Of a DNA stretch of 64,000 nt, positions 25,301 through 34,519 are shown piece by piece. The position numbers were made by a program, and so were the translations under genes. Under the pieces are notes generated by a model that worked only from the letters and a program-made list of their open reading frames with translations, searched no databases and was not told the DNA's origin. The DNA lies in the NCBI RefSeq assembly GCF_024868665.1, contig NC_079897.1, positions 870,223 through 934,222 of the forward strand, written 5' to 3'. Within the stretch, counting starts at the first letter, position 1. Each line of letters opens with the position of its first letter. Source of the stretch: Triplophysa rosa. Taxonomy: Eukaryota > Chordata > Actinopteri > Cypriniformes > Nemacheilidae.

Positions 25301-28300
25301 TTCTTCTCCGTATGTAAGCTTTCCTGTAGCTCAGTGGTTAGAGCATGGCACTAGCAACGCCAAGGTCATGGGTTCAATCCCAGGGATGGCACATAATTAG
25401 AAACAATTGTGTAGTATAATGCAATGGAAGTGGCTTTGGATAAAAACGTCTGCCAAATGCGTAAATGTATAATGCACTTAAACGGGGGGGACTGTTGGTT
25501 AAGGTCCAAATTTCAGTTTCATCACAGCTCTAAAAGACACCAGCCGACGAATAAGGGTGTTGTCTAGCGCAGTGGTTCTCAAACTGTTTTGTTGTATGCC
25601 CCCCTTTGTGTAGTGTGCATCGCTTTGTGGCCCCCCCAAATAAAGACTTAGAATCTTAAACTTAGAATTTTAATTAAACCAAAAAACATTTTTAGTTATT
25701 CCATGCTGGAACATCAATTCTTATGGTTGTTGATCTTATCTTCTGATGTTTGATTGCATGACATACGATATATTGCTATATTTCAAAAAATGCCACAAAA
25801 TCTGTGCCCCCCTGGATCCATCTTGGGCCCCCCCAGGGGACCACGGCCCCCAGTTTAAGAACCACTAGTTGAGAGTAACGATTAGTCAATTTCCAAGAAA
25901 ATGATATACTTGTTAAACACAAATATATGGGCTTGCACTGCTTCAGAGGTCCTCCAGGATGCGCGTCCAGGACTTCACGTACCACGTAATCCCGTTGGAA
26001 AGGTCACGCGTGACATAAGCGGAAGTTCCGACCCAGTGTTTACGAGTGTGGAGAAAGAAGACATATCAGGGACGTTTAAATCTTTTGAAACCTACGTCAC
26101 AAGTAACCTTTCCAGCGTGATTGGATACGGAAGTCCTGGACGTGCATGCAGGCAGTATAAAAAGTATATCATTTTTTGTTTTCTTGGAAAATGACTAATT
26201 GTTTCGCTAGACAGCACCCTTATTTATTTGTGGTTGGCTGTTTAAATGCAGACAACAGCAATATCGTTTTCAAACACTTGAACTTTGAAACCCAGTTTCA
26301 AAAGTTAGCATTTTAGGCACACAAAAATGCCATTTATTATGTAAATAAGCAGCCAAAATGTGTAAAAGGTTTTCCATAATAAGTTGAAAAAGGTGTCACG
26401 CTAACACCCCCAGAGAGACTCTCAAACAACCTGCACTGTAAAAAAAGCTGTTGGATTGTGTCCATGGAATCCTAAATAAAGAGAAAAAACCTAAATGAGA
26501 AACTGTGACTTGCCGTACAGCAACACAGAACAATTATTTTCCGTTCTTTTTTCTTTCAGGCTGTTGTTTATTTCTCTTAACAAACGCTATCATTTACTAA
26601 TGTAACGTTTTTTTCCAAACGCCTCGTCATGAATTTACTGATTAAACCAGCGGTATTCAATTAAGACCCCTTGAATAACAACCACAGCAAAAAAAGCCTA
26701 TTCCCCTGACTGCTCTAACGCTCACAAAATGAGTCTTTCTACAGGAGAACAGCGGTTTATATGGAAACATACCTTACACACTCAAATGTAATAACCTTTG
26801 AGTCTCCGAGTGTTTGACTTGGCTGAGAGCTGCACAACATCAAACGCTGACATGAGTCCAGCAGCCTCGGCCAGAACCGGCTCCAGGTATTTTCTCCTGT
26901 AAGTAAACGCTCGCCATAACATCACCCACAAACACTCCATTTCCAGGCTGACCTCAGCGGCGTCACCGCCTGATCATACGCTTGCTTTTCTGTCTTAGAC
27001 AAAACATCAATGCTCTGATATTAACATGAATTTGTACGATGTGAACAGTAGACAAACGTAGGATTATTAGAACAAAACTAACAATGGAGCGCAAACCACT
27101 CGACTTAAAAAAGCAGACCATACTAAAGCGTACAAATAAGATCATAAGCAGCCACCTCGTAAAGTAACTATCCATTTGTCTTATTGAAAAGGCCAGATCT
27201 GATGATTTTGATGGGTGTTACGTATCCAAGAACAAATCAGGGTTCGTGGTTACGAGGAGGGATGAAAAAATTCATTTTGGCGTCAACCGAAAACTAAAGC
27301 GGTTTCAGAGGTGGAGCAAGTTATTAAATTTTAAATAAAGATTAAGAAGACGCACATTATTTTTCATTTGGGCTAGCATGAATCATTCACAACGAGACCA
27401 ACAACGTGTCATTAAGAGAGTAAATGGGCTCAATTTTGGTTTCACGTCGACTTTGAACGTAGCGTGAAAGCAATAAATTCCCGTAATTATGAGCAAATGT
27501 CAAAAGTCTGGAATGAGGAAAAAGGAAATATTGGTGGAGTCTGGACGGGATCAAACAGTCATCTTGGTGGAATGTAAAGTCGCTGGGCTACATGTGCTCA
27601 CCATCTAGCGATGGCACCTTCGTGTCCTTTGAAGCTTGGAAGTCTGGGGAAAAAAAACCTGCTTCTACAAGGAACCGAAAGAAAGAAAGCAAACACCTTC
27701 AAAGCGCCTTTCACGGCATAAATATCCTAGAATAAATAAACACGCAATCTGCCTGCAGTGTTAAAATGTCTTTTCCATGAAACACGGGCCATGAGAAGCC
27801 AGAAGAGGAAGTCGGGAGGGGCGGAGGGATTTACGGAGAGAAAGAAAATAAAAAAGAGGTCTCGTGTGCGCAGGTATTGTACGTGTTGACACACAAAGAC
27901 TTACACTCCGTGTTGACTTTCTAAGTGTAGTTTGTCAAGCCACAAGTTTCTCATCATTAAAGAAATCTGAGTTGAAAAGTGTCATCTCAATGGAAAACGT
28001 CACAACACAAAAACGTAGGATTATTAGAAAAAGCAAGCATGAAGGTTCACCTCTACACAAATATCACCGGTGTGATAGAGTTTGTATGAAAACATAGAAA
28101 TTAGCCATCTTGTAAGTTATGAATTGCCATGGGATTGTTGGGAAACATCCGAACGTAACAAAAATCAATGCTTTGTAAAGTTACACTAAACGTATAATAC
28201 ATGACTACAAAAAAAAGACTTAAAATTTCATCTCAGTTCACTTGGCCGTAAAGAAGCGCCTGCAACACAAACTAACAAAACACAACATCTATAGCACACT

Positions 28301-31300
28301 AAAAAGTAGCTCGTAACTGGAAAAGCCATTATGTTTTATGTTTAATGTGCTCTCGTACAACTGAAACTGACGTCCTCAGAGCGCTGACAGAACTTCAGTT
28401 ATCACAGTCTGAGGAGACTGATGTTTGCTTTACAAAGAAGCTGAAACTCGATGCACATTTCCTAAAAGAAAGAAACAACATCGACAGAGTGTTAAGATGT
28501 CATAAATTTACCTTTAAATGTTTGTGCAAACTCCGTAAAAATGTCTTTGTTGAGCAGAAAGAAAAACGTCAAACTTTAGTCTTTAATAGATGCGTGTCTT
28601 GCTTTTGTAAGAGATTAATGAACTTTGAATTGTTACATTTTTCTATGTTTTAAATCGTGAATTATACAAACAGTTTTAAATGTATCTATTTATTTATACA
28701 TTTAATTTAGTGTTTTACTGTTCAATTAAACTCCATTTTAAAAGACAAATAAAACAATTAAAAAAAAAAGTGATTTATTTGTTTACATTTTTATGTTTTC
28801 ATTATTAAATCGGTCTTCAATTGATTCTTTATTTGATTTCTAAACGGCACTATTGGTCATCCATACCCTACAACCCGCATGATGTCTGATGTGTCCCAAA
28901 CTATAAAATCCTATATGAGAAACACTTAAATATCGATGTTCGCACCAACAAACACCACAAAAAGGGTCTAATCGCCAAACTGCAAACAAAAAAAGAACAA
29001 AAACCAGGTCTGTGCCAACATGGATTGTACATCCTGTTTTTTTGCACATGTGTGCTTCCCTGAAAGCGACACCCCTGAAAGTGCCCCAGCTTCACCACCA
29101 CCACAAAGCCTTCAGAAAAGCAGGCCGCCCCTCACCCTTATCGCACCCCTGTTACCCCTCGGCCAGCTCCAGGATTTCTGCTGTCCAAACCAAGAACAGA
29201 TGTCTGCGCTGAAAGACCCCGCTGTTCTGGAGGCCTGCCACATGCTTTTCATTCAAAGATGAAGGCTCACCGGTCCCCTTCTAGTCGAGCCAACTAGAAA
29301 AAAGTTAAATAAACTTTTCGAACGTCTCCTAGACGCCTTAAAATATGAATATCATTAAAGTTCTTTCTGCTAACAATGACAGCAGCCATTTTCATCGGGA
29401 CATTTACATTCAGTCATTTAGCAGACGCCTTTATCCATAACGACTTACAAAACGAGGGACAAATCATCTGGACCAAACTAAACTTTACCATCGAGACGGA
29501 TGTGTGTCCAGAAGTCAATGGACATGAGAAAAGGCGATAGTGATGCGATTAAATGTGATACTCGTAAAAAAAGACTTCAGAGAAAAACGCCACAAAACAA
29601 ATCAAACCGTAAAATCTACAGATCTGCTCAAAGGTGAGAGATTAAACATAAACATTCAATAATACAATGCGTCCCATTTGAAACCCTTAGGCAAATATTC
29701 ACAGATCTCAATCATTTCTCACAGACGTCAATGAGATTCAATGGAGAGCAAATGGACACTACTGCTTGCGTCTCATCTGCGTCTCAGATATTTCTCCTGA
29801 GAAAAAGAGACAGAAATCTCACGAATGCCTCCATTGATGACATCTCTTTAATATCTCAGTTATTTATCGGAGACGTCAATGAGATAAAACAGAGAGCAAA
29901 TGGAAACGTGTCTCACATGCATCTCTAATATTTCTCCGGAGAATAAGAAGAAATGTCTAAACACAGATACCGGATGTCTCCAGAAGATGTGTCAAACTGA
30001 GCTCTGATTGGTCTCGTCTGCGATCGCAAGTCAATATTATTGAAGATCTCGATATCAACTCAAACATTTCTCAACACATTGACTCAAATCCAGATGATTT
30101 GACCTCCACAATCTACATTCCTCATCTCCGTGGATTTCAATTACAGTCTCATTTATCTCTTTTATATTAACCAATTGTAGGAGAAACATCTAAGACTAAG
30201 TTGACACTTCAATGAAACCCAACCGAGAACTTTATTACTTTAATATTCATATAAATATAACATCCCGTCGTCTCTGTTTCCCTCAGCGTTGAAGGTTTCG
30301 TGCTTCAGAACTTTAAAGACAAAGAGCGCGTTGAAAAGTGGTGTGTCATTATTTGGGCATCCAGACATTAGAAGCGGACGGTATGTGCGGACTGGACTGT
30401 TGATGTTTCCAGTATTGAAGTACACTGAACCCTCACAGCTTCTTTAAGAACGGCGGTCTCCACCTCGACGATGGGCTGATCTTTCACAGAGACGCCTCTT
30501 GTTCAACATTCTGTGCCACTGCTATTTTGGCTTCTCATGTTGACCGGTCATTTTGATCTTGCCTCTAAAGATCTTTCTAGACCGTGCCAGATGTTTATAC
30601 AGGTAACACAGCAGCACCTGGGACGACCCGTCATGTTCTCCTCTCTCATTCTTTCCACATCGGAGAGTTTTTCCACCGAACGTCTTTGATCAGCCAACAG
30701 TCGCCGGGTGTCCGAGTTCATCATTGGCAGATTTAATGCTTTGTGTGTTTTTTTTTTTCTTTTGCTCTTTCACTCGACAAAATTTGATCTGACGAATAGA
30801 CCTGACAGCTTTCTAAAGGAAAAACTCACTTAAACCATATGCTGTTATTCTTCTTGCAGAAAAGCAGAATTTCAGCAAAGCGACGTCTTGCGGGCGAATG
30901 GGAGAGAATTCGGATCATCTCGTCTGCTCTTGCAGGACAGTTCATGCCAAAAAGAAATAATTCTCATTATTACAGGTAAACGTGTATGTGAGTCTTTCTT
31001 CAGAGGAGCACAAAAGAAGATATTTTGAGAAATGTGGTTTTGTGTTCCTACAATGGAAGTCAATGGGGTTCAGTGTTGTCTGCTTATCGACATTCTTCAA
31101 GATATCTTCTGTTGTGTTCTAAAGAAGAAAGAAACTCATGACACAAGGATGAATAAATGATGACAGAAAATTTCCATTTTCGGGTGAGCTATCCCTTTAA
31201 AACGTCATGTGGGTGAGTAACATCAACACAAGCGAACATCTGTCAGGAGCTAATGAGCGCTCCATGACTGACCCCTCGACACAAATGGCTTTTAGAGTTA

Positions 31301-34300
31301 ATGCTAAAGAGCCCCTAACTAGGAAGACCCCCTGGACACTCACCCGTCTGTTTCTGCCCCCGGGGCTGTTCGTCCATTTGCCCTTCCCCCAGACAAACAG
31401 CACAAGAAACCAGTGGCTCCAGTGATATCAGAGCTTTAATAACTCCCAGCTCTGAGCTTTGAAGTCATCGCCAGGCGGTTAAAGAATGCCACCCCCCCTC
31501 GCCCCTGACAATGGGCTGGGGGAGGGGGGTCTCACCAAACGCCGGATCTGGCCCTTTCTAATCTCCGGCCACCGGGATCTTACCTGTCTTCTAAATCCTA
31601 AAGCTCAAATCCTGAAAGGAGGTCAGACACATTTCTTCGCCTTCAAGTTAAAGTCGACTGACATTCCTTCCTTAATTTGTCGCGGAAACTGCTAAAAAAT
31701 ATTTATAGCAAACATCAACACCCCTATGGAAAATAGGTGGTTTAACTTTAATATCCATTTTTGGTTTTATTTGTTGTATAACCATAGAAACAACAGAAGT
31801 AACCATGGTATTTTTGGAAATCAATCTACCAAGAAACACGGCTACCACATTTTTACTATAATAAAATCACGGTTAATTAAACGAAACTTTATGAATGAAA
31901 ATGAAAATACACAATGTCTGGAATCATTAAATAACAACTTTCTTTTATCGTAGCTTAAAAGACAAGAAATGCATAAAAATCAACTAAAGCATTGCCCATG
32001 AAGAACTTCCCGACACAAGCATTTCGTCTGATGTTTCAGTCCATTGAAAGAATAGAGATACATCAGGCCGAAGCAAAAGTCAAGTCAAAGCACTTCATAA
32101 TGTCAATACAACAATAAAAACCAACCTGTCGAACTAGATGTGATGTCATTAAAATATCGCAGTAAGCAAATGCAGAAAAATCAACAAAAACATCATATAC
32201 ATATGAAATAATAAACGTCACATCTCTTTCCCATCATGATGTGTATGAGGTCCGTATCAATACACTGCGTCAGTTTCTTCAAAACACTGTGGCATGAATC
32301 CAATATCAAAATCAATTCTAGTCCAATTCTAAACCGCACAGACCGCACTTATTTGTTACTCATTGGTTGAATTGACTTTATACTGTGATTGGACTATATC
32401 TGTCTGATGCATTATGGGCAATCACATGACAAACATGAAGTTGGATGTGTCTGCAAGCTTTACTTCACGAGAGAAACATCAGACAGACGGTCTGTAAATA
32501 GACACGTTTCTGGAAACACAGCATCAAGTGATTTACACCAGCTTGAGCATCAAACTTGAAAACAAGTCCAAAACGATCAGAAGACACGCTTGCTTGTACA
32601 TATTAAACATGACTGCGCTTCATCCGGATGTTAGATCTGGATTCACTTTCAAGCCGTCTTCTATGACTTTTCAGCATCACTTATTTTGTCCCCCACAGGA
32701 GAAAGGCGACAATACGGGTTAGGACCGACATGAGTGTGAATAAAAACGATGACGAAATGTTCATTTCTAGGCTTTAATGTTCTTGTACACAGTTTATGGT
32801 CGTCCACCAGCTCTTGTGTAACAGCGCTGGAAAGTGTTCAATCAAAACAGCTTTGATTTAAGAACAACGACTCTTTTTCCCTGTAACGTACCCAGATATC
32901 ACCTTATCGAACGGCCCGCTTCGGACCAACCGTACGAGAGGTCACAAAAACACAAGTTTATGCTGACGTAACAACGTTTAAGTAAACAACTTTCCATTTT
33001 TAAGCCTGCGGGCATGTCCGTCTTAAGCTGAAAGTGATTTCTACAGCGCTAAATAAACGACCTGAAGGCGTCTCACAGTATCGACAAACAAACCTCTGTT
33101 ACATTTGTACTCCTGCAGGTACCTGATGACAGACAAAACATAAATCTGAGCCAAAACTTTAATGAAGTCAAACCCAGGAACGGTCCGCTAATGACACGGG
33201 AAGGGCCCTGTGCGGGTGGCAGTTTAGCCTTGAGGGCCCTGTCAAATAACTTTCCTGTTCCAGCTCAAGTCAGAGATCTTTCTACGCGCGACGCTAACTG
33301 AAATGATGTCATGTAAAGGTATGCGTGAAAGCCGCTCATCCCTACACGATGCTGTCATAGCGCACAAACACACGCTTCTGTCTCAATGCAACAGCTCTGA
33401 CACCATCGCATTACACGCCGGCATGTCGATGCACGACCCGGTTTGTGTCACTCGGGGTAAAGAGGATTTCTGGGTAGTGGGAAATGTGGGATTTGGCACT
33501 CGGCTTCAATCTGAATTCTCAAGCATGATGCAAAGCAAAATTCTGTTTCACAGCTGAATGGGATGCTTCAGAGAATGCTCTTTACAGATTAGATTCATAA
33601 ATCCATAGGTGCAAAAATGTATAGCAGGTCATCTGAATCATGTGACACAACTAAATGATCTGGTTTGAGTGCAAAATATTATAAATTCAACGGAACCAGC
33701 TTGACTACATGAGGTTACACCCAAGAAAGTGGTTTTAAAGGTGCAAACACATCATCTTTAAGGCAACAAGTGCAGATTTTCAGTGTTGTCATACACAGAG
33801 TGACCTTTAAAACCAACCATGAAACATTTACTTTTAAAACACAATTTCATCGTTTATGAAGGTTCACCGTGGTTTTATCATAGTAAACTTATATATATAT
33901 ATATATATATATATTATACATATATTGGTGTTTATTATTGTTTACTACAGTTCTACTACAAACACTACACATAAAGCATGGTCACTGTAGTAAAAGCATG
34001 GTCAATTTTCCCCAAGGGTCACTTGCTGTGACAGTGCTCACATTGTTTAGGTCAATGGCAAACTGTGATACGACCGCACATTGTCATACATGTAAAATAC
34101 AAAACTGTGTCGAACTTACCTGAAACTCTTTCAGACGAGGCTCAGGTGTGCCGTCTTCAACGCCTCTTCTTGAAATAAAAGCGTTCACTCCAAAACTGTC
34201 TCCTGAAAACGTGTTTGGAAAGCATCAGGCAATATTCCGTCTCTCTATAAACTCAACAAAACTAGACTGAAATCGGTTTAAAAACAGTGTCAAACTCACC

Positions 34301-34519
34301 TTCGGGGTTTTCGCGGCGTTTGCAAGCTGCGTGCAAAATGCAAAGACAAATATTCGTCTTTTTAATAATCACACATGACACGCAAACCCATAGGCTATTC
34401 GATATGAAAATACACCAAACACGGCTCAGTAAATATGTATGTAAAAGGAAACACGCATTTCATAACGAACATGTTGAGAAAATGTGTAACTTACCATGTT
34501 TTGAGTGAAGTTTGCCCAT
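9053..34519 (-). CDS. nkd2: Protein naked cuticle homolog 2 (Nkd2), 10 coding exons, 415 aa
   Basis: Nkd proteins bind Dishevelled through an EF-hand region and dampen Wnt signalling. Mammalian NKD2 is N-myristoylated and also escorts TGF-alpha vesicles. Coding exons in transcript order: 34519-34495, 34326-34300, 34202-34120, 12954-12894, 11984-11887, 11271-11176, 10878-10728, 10616-10547, 9881-9766, 9573-9053. All have GT-AG borders and compatible phases, totalling 1,248 nt. Visible features: start MGKLHSKHACKRRE with a myristoylatable Gly2; an EF-hand loop DFDNSGKVTMED (residues 120-131) split by an intron; the family block CVDENTERRNHYLDLAGIEN in exon 9; and a C-terminal histidine cluster containing HEHHHHHEHHHHHHY ending in YHQT. 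Intron 3 spans about 21 kb (12955-34119) and is full of mobile elements. Neighbours trip13, brd9 and zdhhc11 support NKD2 over NKD1. Which teleost paralogue (nkd2a or nkd2b) is unresolved. Confidence 0.93.
10295..10323. repeat. (CT)n microsatellite in nkd2 intron 8
   Basis: About 14 CT units follow a short C run, inside the intron between coding exons 8 and 9 of nkd2. Confidence 0.95.
12580..12866. mobile_element. hAT-like non-autonomous element (CAGTGGTTCTCAAACT family)
   Basis: The left end CAGTGGTTCTCAAACTGGGG and the right end AGTTTGAGAACCACTG are inverted repeats. Internal landmarks are GATGGATCCAGGGGGG, GCACAGATTTTGTGGCATTT and TCTTTATTTGGGGGGCC. Termini of this form are typical of hAT/Charlie-type elements of vertebrates. 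It lies in nkd2 intron 4. A second copy, in the opposite orientation, is at 25570-25867. No transposase frame is present. Confidence 0.8.
13526..13734. mobile_element. MITE with 38-bp near-perfect terminal inverted repeats
   Basis: The left terminus begins AAGAGTTTGGTTCCAAAATG and runs through AGATAACTCCGTTTTTAA. The right terminus is its reverse complement with a single mismatch over about 38 bases. The interior of roughly 130 bases has no reading frame. The element sits in nkd2 intron 3. High arm identity suggests a fairly young insertion or a maintained hairpin. The superfamily is not assigned. Confidence 0.85.
13735..14990. other. nkd2 intron 3, no exon; SINE-tail fragment near 13930
   Basis: A degenerate SINE tail (ATCACTTTGGATAAAAGTGT) is at about 13927-13950. 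The remainder is unique-looking intron without supported features. Confidence 0.5.
14991..15407. mobile_element. Non-autonomous DNA element (TTTAAAGTCCC family)
   Basis: The left end TTTAAAGTCCCAGTGAAATT and the right end GGGGACTTTAAAG form short inverted termini, with the teleost-typical AAAATGACTATTCTTATTTT stretch just inside the left end. The interior contains GGGCGGAGCATCCGTTAACTC and ACAAGCCACGCCCACTC. Length is about 417 bases, in nkd2 intron 3. The 61-codon open frame inside it has no recognisable domain. Confidence 0.7.
15437..16337. mobile_element. Long-TIR DNA element, about 0.9 kb (ACTCGTCACATATTGACG family)
   Basis: The left arm (CTCACTCCCGACTCGTCACA, then TATTGACGATCGGTCA and GGGTACCCCTTTGGC) recurs inverted at the right arm (GCCAAAGGGGTACCC, TGACCGAGCGTCAATATG, TGACGAGTCGGGAGTGAG). 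The arms are about 90-100 bases. The interior is GC-rich near 15777-15998 with minus-strand frames that match no transposase I recognise. The element lies in nkd2 intron 3. It is either a non-autonomous element or a decayed larger one. Confidence 0.8.
16380..16730. repeat. Palindrome-rich AGTATACT/TTTACCATAGTA repeat
   Basis: Iterated AGTATACT, AGTTTACCATAGTA and TACTACAGTA words occur in both orientations. They resemble short hairpin-forming teleost MITEs. A similar cluster lies at 18470-18680. Boundaries are approximate. Confidence 0.5.
16805..17034. mobile_element. TIR element (AGGGGCGGTTTCCCGG family)
   Basis: The left arm AGGGGCGGTTTCCCGGTCAG, then GGATTATCTTAAACCAGGAC, is mirrored by the right arm GTCTGGGACTAGTCTTAAGC, then CCTGTCCGGGAAGCCGCCCC. 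Total length is about 230 bases, non-coding, in nkd2 intron 3. The same terminal motif is widespread in teleost genomes. Confidence 0.8.
17035..18465. other. nkd2 intron 3, repeat-poor unique block
   Basis: No mobile element was recognised over about 1.4 kb. Several overlapping open frames occur on both strands (for example 17218-17547 and 18127-18363, minus). The latter has a hydrophobic stretch and a possible GTGACA donor, but no matching acceptor or family resemblance. The block could be conserved non-coding DNA or simply non-repetitive intron. Confidence 0.35.
18676..18912. mobile_element. hAT-like fragment (GATTATCACGATTA type)
   Basis: ACCACGATTGTTTTGCTCAA at the left and a right end AAACACGATTAACCGTGCAG, CCCT resemble the inverted CAGGGCTGCACGATTA termini of a common teleost hAT-derived repeat. 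The left terminus is degraded. It carries no coding potential. Confidence 0.55.
19540..19860. promoter_or_regulatory. Candidate conserved non-coding block in nkd2 intron 3
   Basis: A repeat-free GC-richer island stands out in AT-rich intron, with CCTCCTCCCTGCCGCCCGG and GACCGGCGCCAGCGGTCAGC. Open frame 19595-19792 has no recognisable protein signature. The assignment rests on compositional contrast only. Confidence 0.25.
20240..20350 (-). repeat. Dispersed repeat with (TTC)n and GTTTGGCGGTTGGCGAAACC
   Basis: A short TTC run is followed by AAGTTTGGCGGTTGGCGAAA and CCTGCTTAGGGTGCTTC, a motif combination that recurs widely in cyprinid genomes. Boundaries and class are not resolved. Confidence 0.5.
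21040..21610. repeat. Probable teleost dispersed repeat (GGAGGCGTGGCTTTGGA)
   Basis: Motifs GGAGGCGTGGCTTTGGACGG, TAGAGGGCGGGATTATCATT and TGCTAGCAGGCTAAAGTTAG are those of a common teleost interspersed repeat. The short open frames here (21055-21246, 21351-21674) are part of that repeat. No conserved catalytic motif was seen. Confidence 0.5.
22005..22055 (+). repeat. SINE 3' tail fragment
   Basis: AAGTCACTGTGGATAAAAGC followed by GTCTGCTCAGTAAATGAATG is the 3' tail of a tRNA-derived SINE. The head is not recognisable. Confidence 0.6.
22362..22462. mobile_element. Fragment of the AAGGTTCTT MITE family
   Basis: AAAAAAAGGTGCTTCAAAAG, GTTCTTTGACGCCATAGAAG and AACCTTTTGGTTCCATAAAG match the interior of the element at 993-1208. 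Only one side is present. Confidence 0.7.
23155..23420. repeat. Unclassified dispersed repeat, copy 2 of 3
   Basis: It shares GTGTCAAACTGAGCTCAGAT, GATTGAAGATCTCAA, CATTTCTCATCACATTGACT and CAAATCCAGATGATTT in order with the copies at 2035-2285 and 29975-30215. Confidence 0.7.
24158..24720. mobile_element. Long-TIR DNA element, copy 2, interrupted by a SINE
   Basis: The left tip TATAGACGGTTTCATC and the right end, with TTAACTGGGGGTCAGG, a CGCGCGCGCG run and GATGAAACGTCTATA, match the element at 7525-7979. The interior blocks GAAGAAGCGTTACTTGGC and GCGATACCAAGCTCAACCGC are also shared. A 129-base SINE interrupts the left terminus, so the element predates the SINE insertion. It lies in nkd2 intron 3. 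Confidence 0.8.
24175..24303 (-). mobile_element. tRNA-derived SINE inserted in a DNA transposon, with TSD
   Basis: Read on the minus strand, the head carries a polymerase III A-box-like GTAGCTCAGTGGTTAGAGG, then a B-box-like region, then the tail AAGCGTGTCTGCC-type sequence (plus strand TTTGGCAGACACCTTTATCC). It is bounded by the 7-base direct repeat TTCATCT at 24168-24174 and 24304-24310, consistent with target-primed insertion. It belongs to the same SINE family as 25323-25470. Confidence 0.8.
25323..25470 (+). mobile_element. tRNA-derived SINE, near full length
   Basis: The head CCTGTAGCTCAGTGGTTAGA is a polymerase III A box, and GGTCATGGGTTCAATCCCAG carries the B box, together resembling a tRNA gene. 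The body continues to the SINE tail GTGGCTTTGGATAAAAACGT and CTGCCAAATGCGTAAATGTA. The tRNA-like part lacks a clean acceptor stem and is fused to the tail, so this is a SINE and not a functional tRNA gene. Confidence 0.85.
25552..26222. mobile_element. Long-TIR DNA element (TAAGGGTGCTGTCTAGCG family), interrupted
   Basis: The left tip TAAGGGTGTTGTCTAGCG and the right tip CGCTAGACAGCACCCTTA are inverted. Beyond an inner hAT-like insertion (25570-25867) the inverted symmetry continues: AGTCAATTTCCAAGAAAATG against CTTGGAAAATGACT, and CGTCCAGGACTTC against GAAGTCCTGGACG. TA follows both ends, hinting at a TA target duplication. It carries no transposase. The superfamily is not assigned. Confidence 0.8.
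25570..25867. mobile_element. hAT-like element, copy 2, inside a TIR element
   Basis: The termini CAGTGGTTCTCAAACTG and CAGTTTAAGAACCACTAG match the family at 12580-12866 but in the opposite orientation (plus strand shows CTGGATCCATCTTGGGCCCC near the right end). Its position splits the terminal inverted repeat of the host element at 25552-26222. The expected 8-base target duplication is not evident. Confidence 0.75.
26820..27850. other. nkd2 intron 3, no exon supported
   Basis: The block 26820-26990 is GC-richer and repeat-free. The words CGTAGGATTATTAGAA and GCCACCTCGTAAAGTAAC near 27055-27165 recur in diverged form at about 28014-28120, suggesting an old dispersed repeat. Nothing coding was recognised. 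Confidence 0.35.
29080..29280. promoter_or_regulatory. Candidate conserved non-coding block in nkd2 intron 3
   Basis: A C-rich repeat-free segment (TCACCCTTATCGCACCCCTG, GGCCAGCTCCAGGATTTCTG) lies between AT-rich repeats. Two overlapping plus-strand frames are open through it but carry no recognisable protein sequence. The assignment is inference from composition. Confidence 0.25.
29400..29452 (-). repeat. SINE 3' tail fragment, minus strand
   Basis: CATTTACATTCAGTCATTTA, then GCAGACGCCTTTATCCATAA and CGACTTAC, is the reverse complement of the SINE tail seen at 25323-25470. Confidence 0.65.
29715..29950. repeat. Dispersed repeat with GAGACGTCAATGAGAT motifs
   Basis: ACAGACGTCAATGAGATTCA, TTTCTCCTGAGAAAAAGAGA and GGAGACGTCAATGAGATAAA are repeated internally. 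Related sequence occurs at about 58120-58235, 62290-62410 and 63165-63250. The class is not resolved. Confidence 0.5.
29975..30215. repeat. Unclassified dispersed repeat, copy 3 of 3
   Basis: GTGTCAAACTGAGCTCTGAT, CAATATTATTGAAGATCTCG, CAACTCAAACATTTCTCAAC and CAAATCCAGATGATTTGACC follow the same order as the copies at 2035-2285 and 23155-23420. This copy is the most similar to copy 1. Confidence 0.75.
31205..31640. promoter_or_regulatory. Candidate conserved non-coding block in nkd2 intron 3
   Basis: This is the longest repeat-free, GC-balanced stretch of the intron, with a TCF/LEF-like CTTTGAA at 31457-31463, homeobox-type TTAATAACTCC and a GGGGGAGGGGGG tract. Open frames on both strands (31197-31403, 31207-31425, 31486-31695) argue against a specific gene. 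Nkd genes are known Wnt feedback targets, so an intronic Wnt-responsive element is plausible but unproven here. Confidence 0.3.
33180..33560. promoter_or_regulatory. Candidate conserved non-coding block near nkd2 exon 3
   Basis: A repeat-free block with paired GGGCCCTGT words and a GC-richer composition lies about 0.6-0.9 kb below exon 3 in intron 3. The 84-codon open frame 33303-33557 shows no domain and has no splice support. Low confidence. Confidence 0.25.
33890..33914. repeat. (AT)n microsatellite
   Basis: About 12 uninterrupted AT units in nkd2 intron 3, flanked by TTTACTACAG-type palindromic repeat words. Confidence 0.95.

Noticed and set aside
25323..25395. tRNA gene
   Set aside because: A and B boxes are present, but the tRNA-like part lacks a proper acceptor stem and is fused to the SINE tail found at several other sites.
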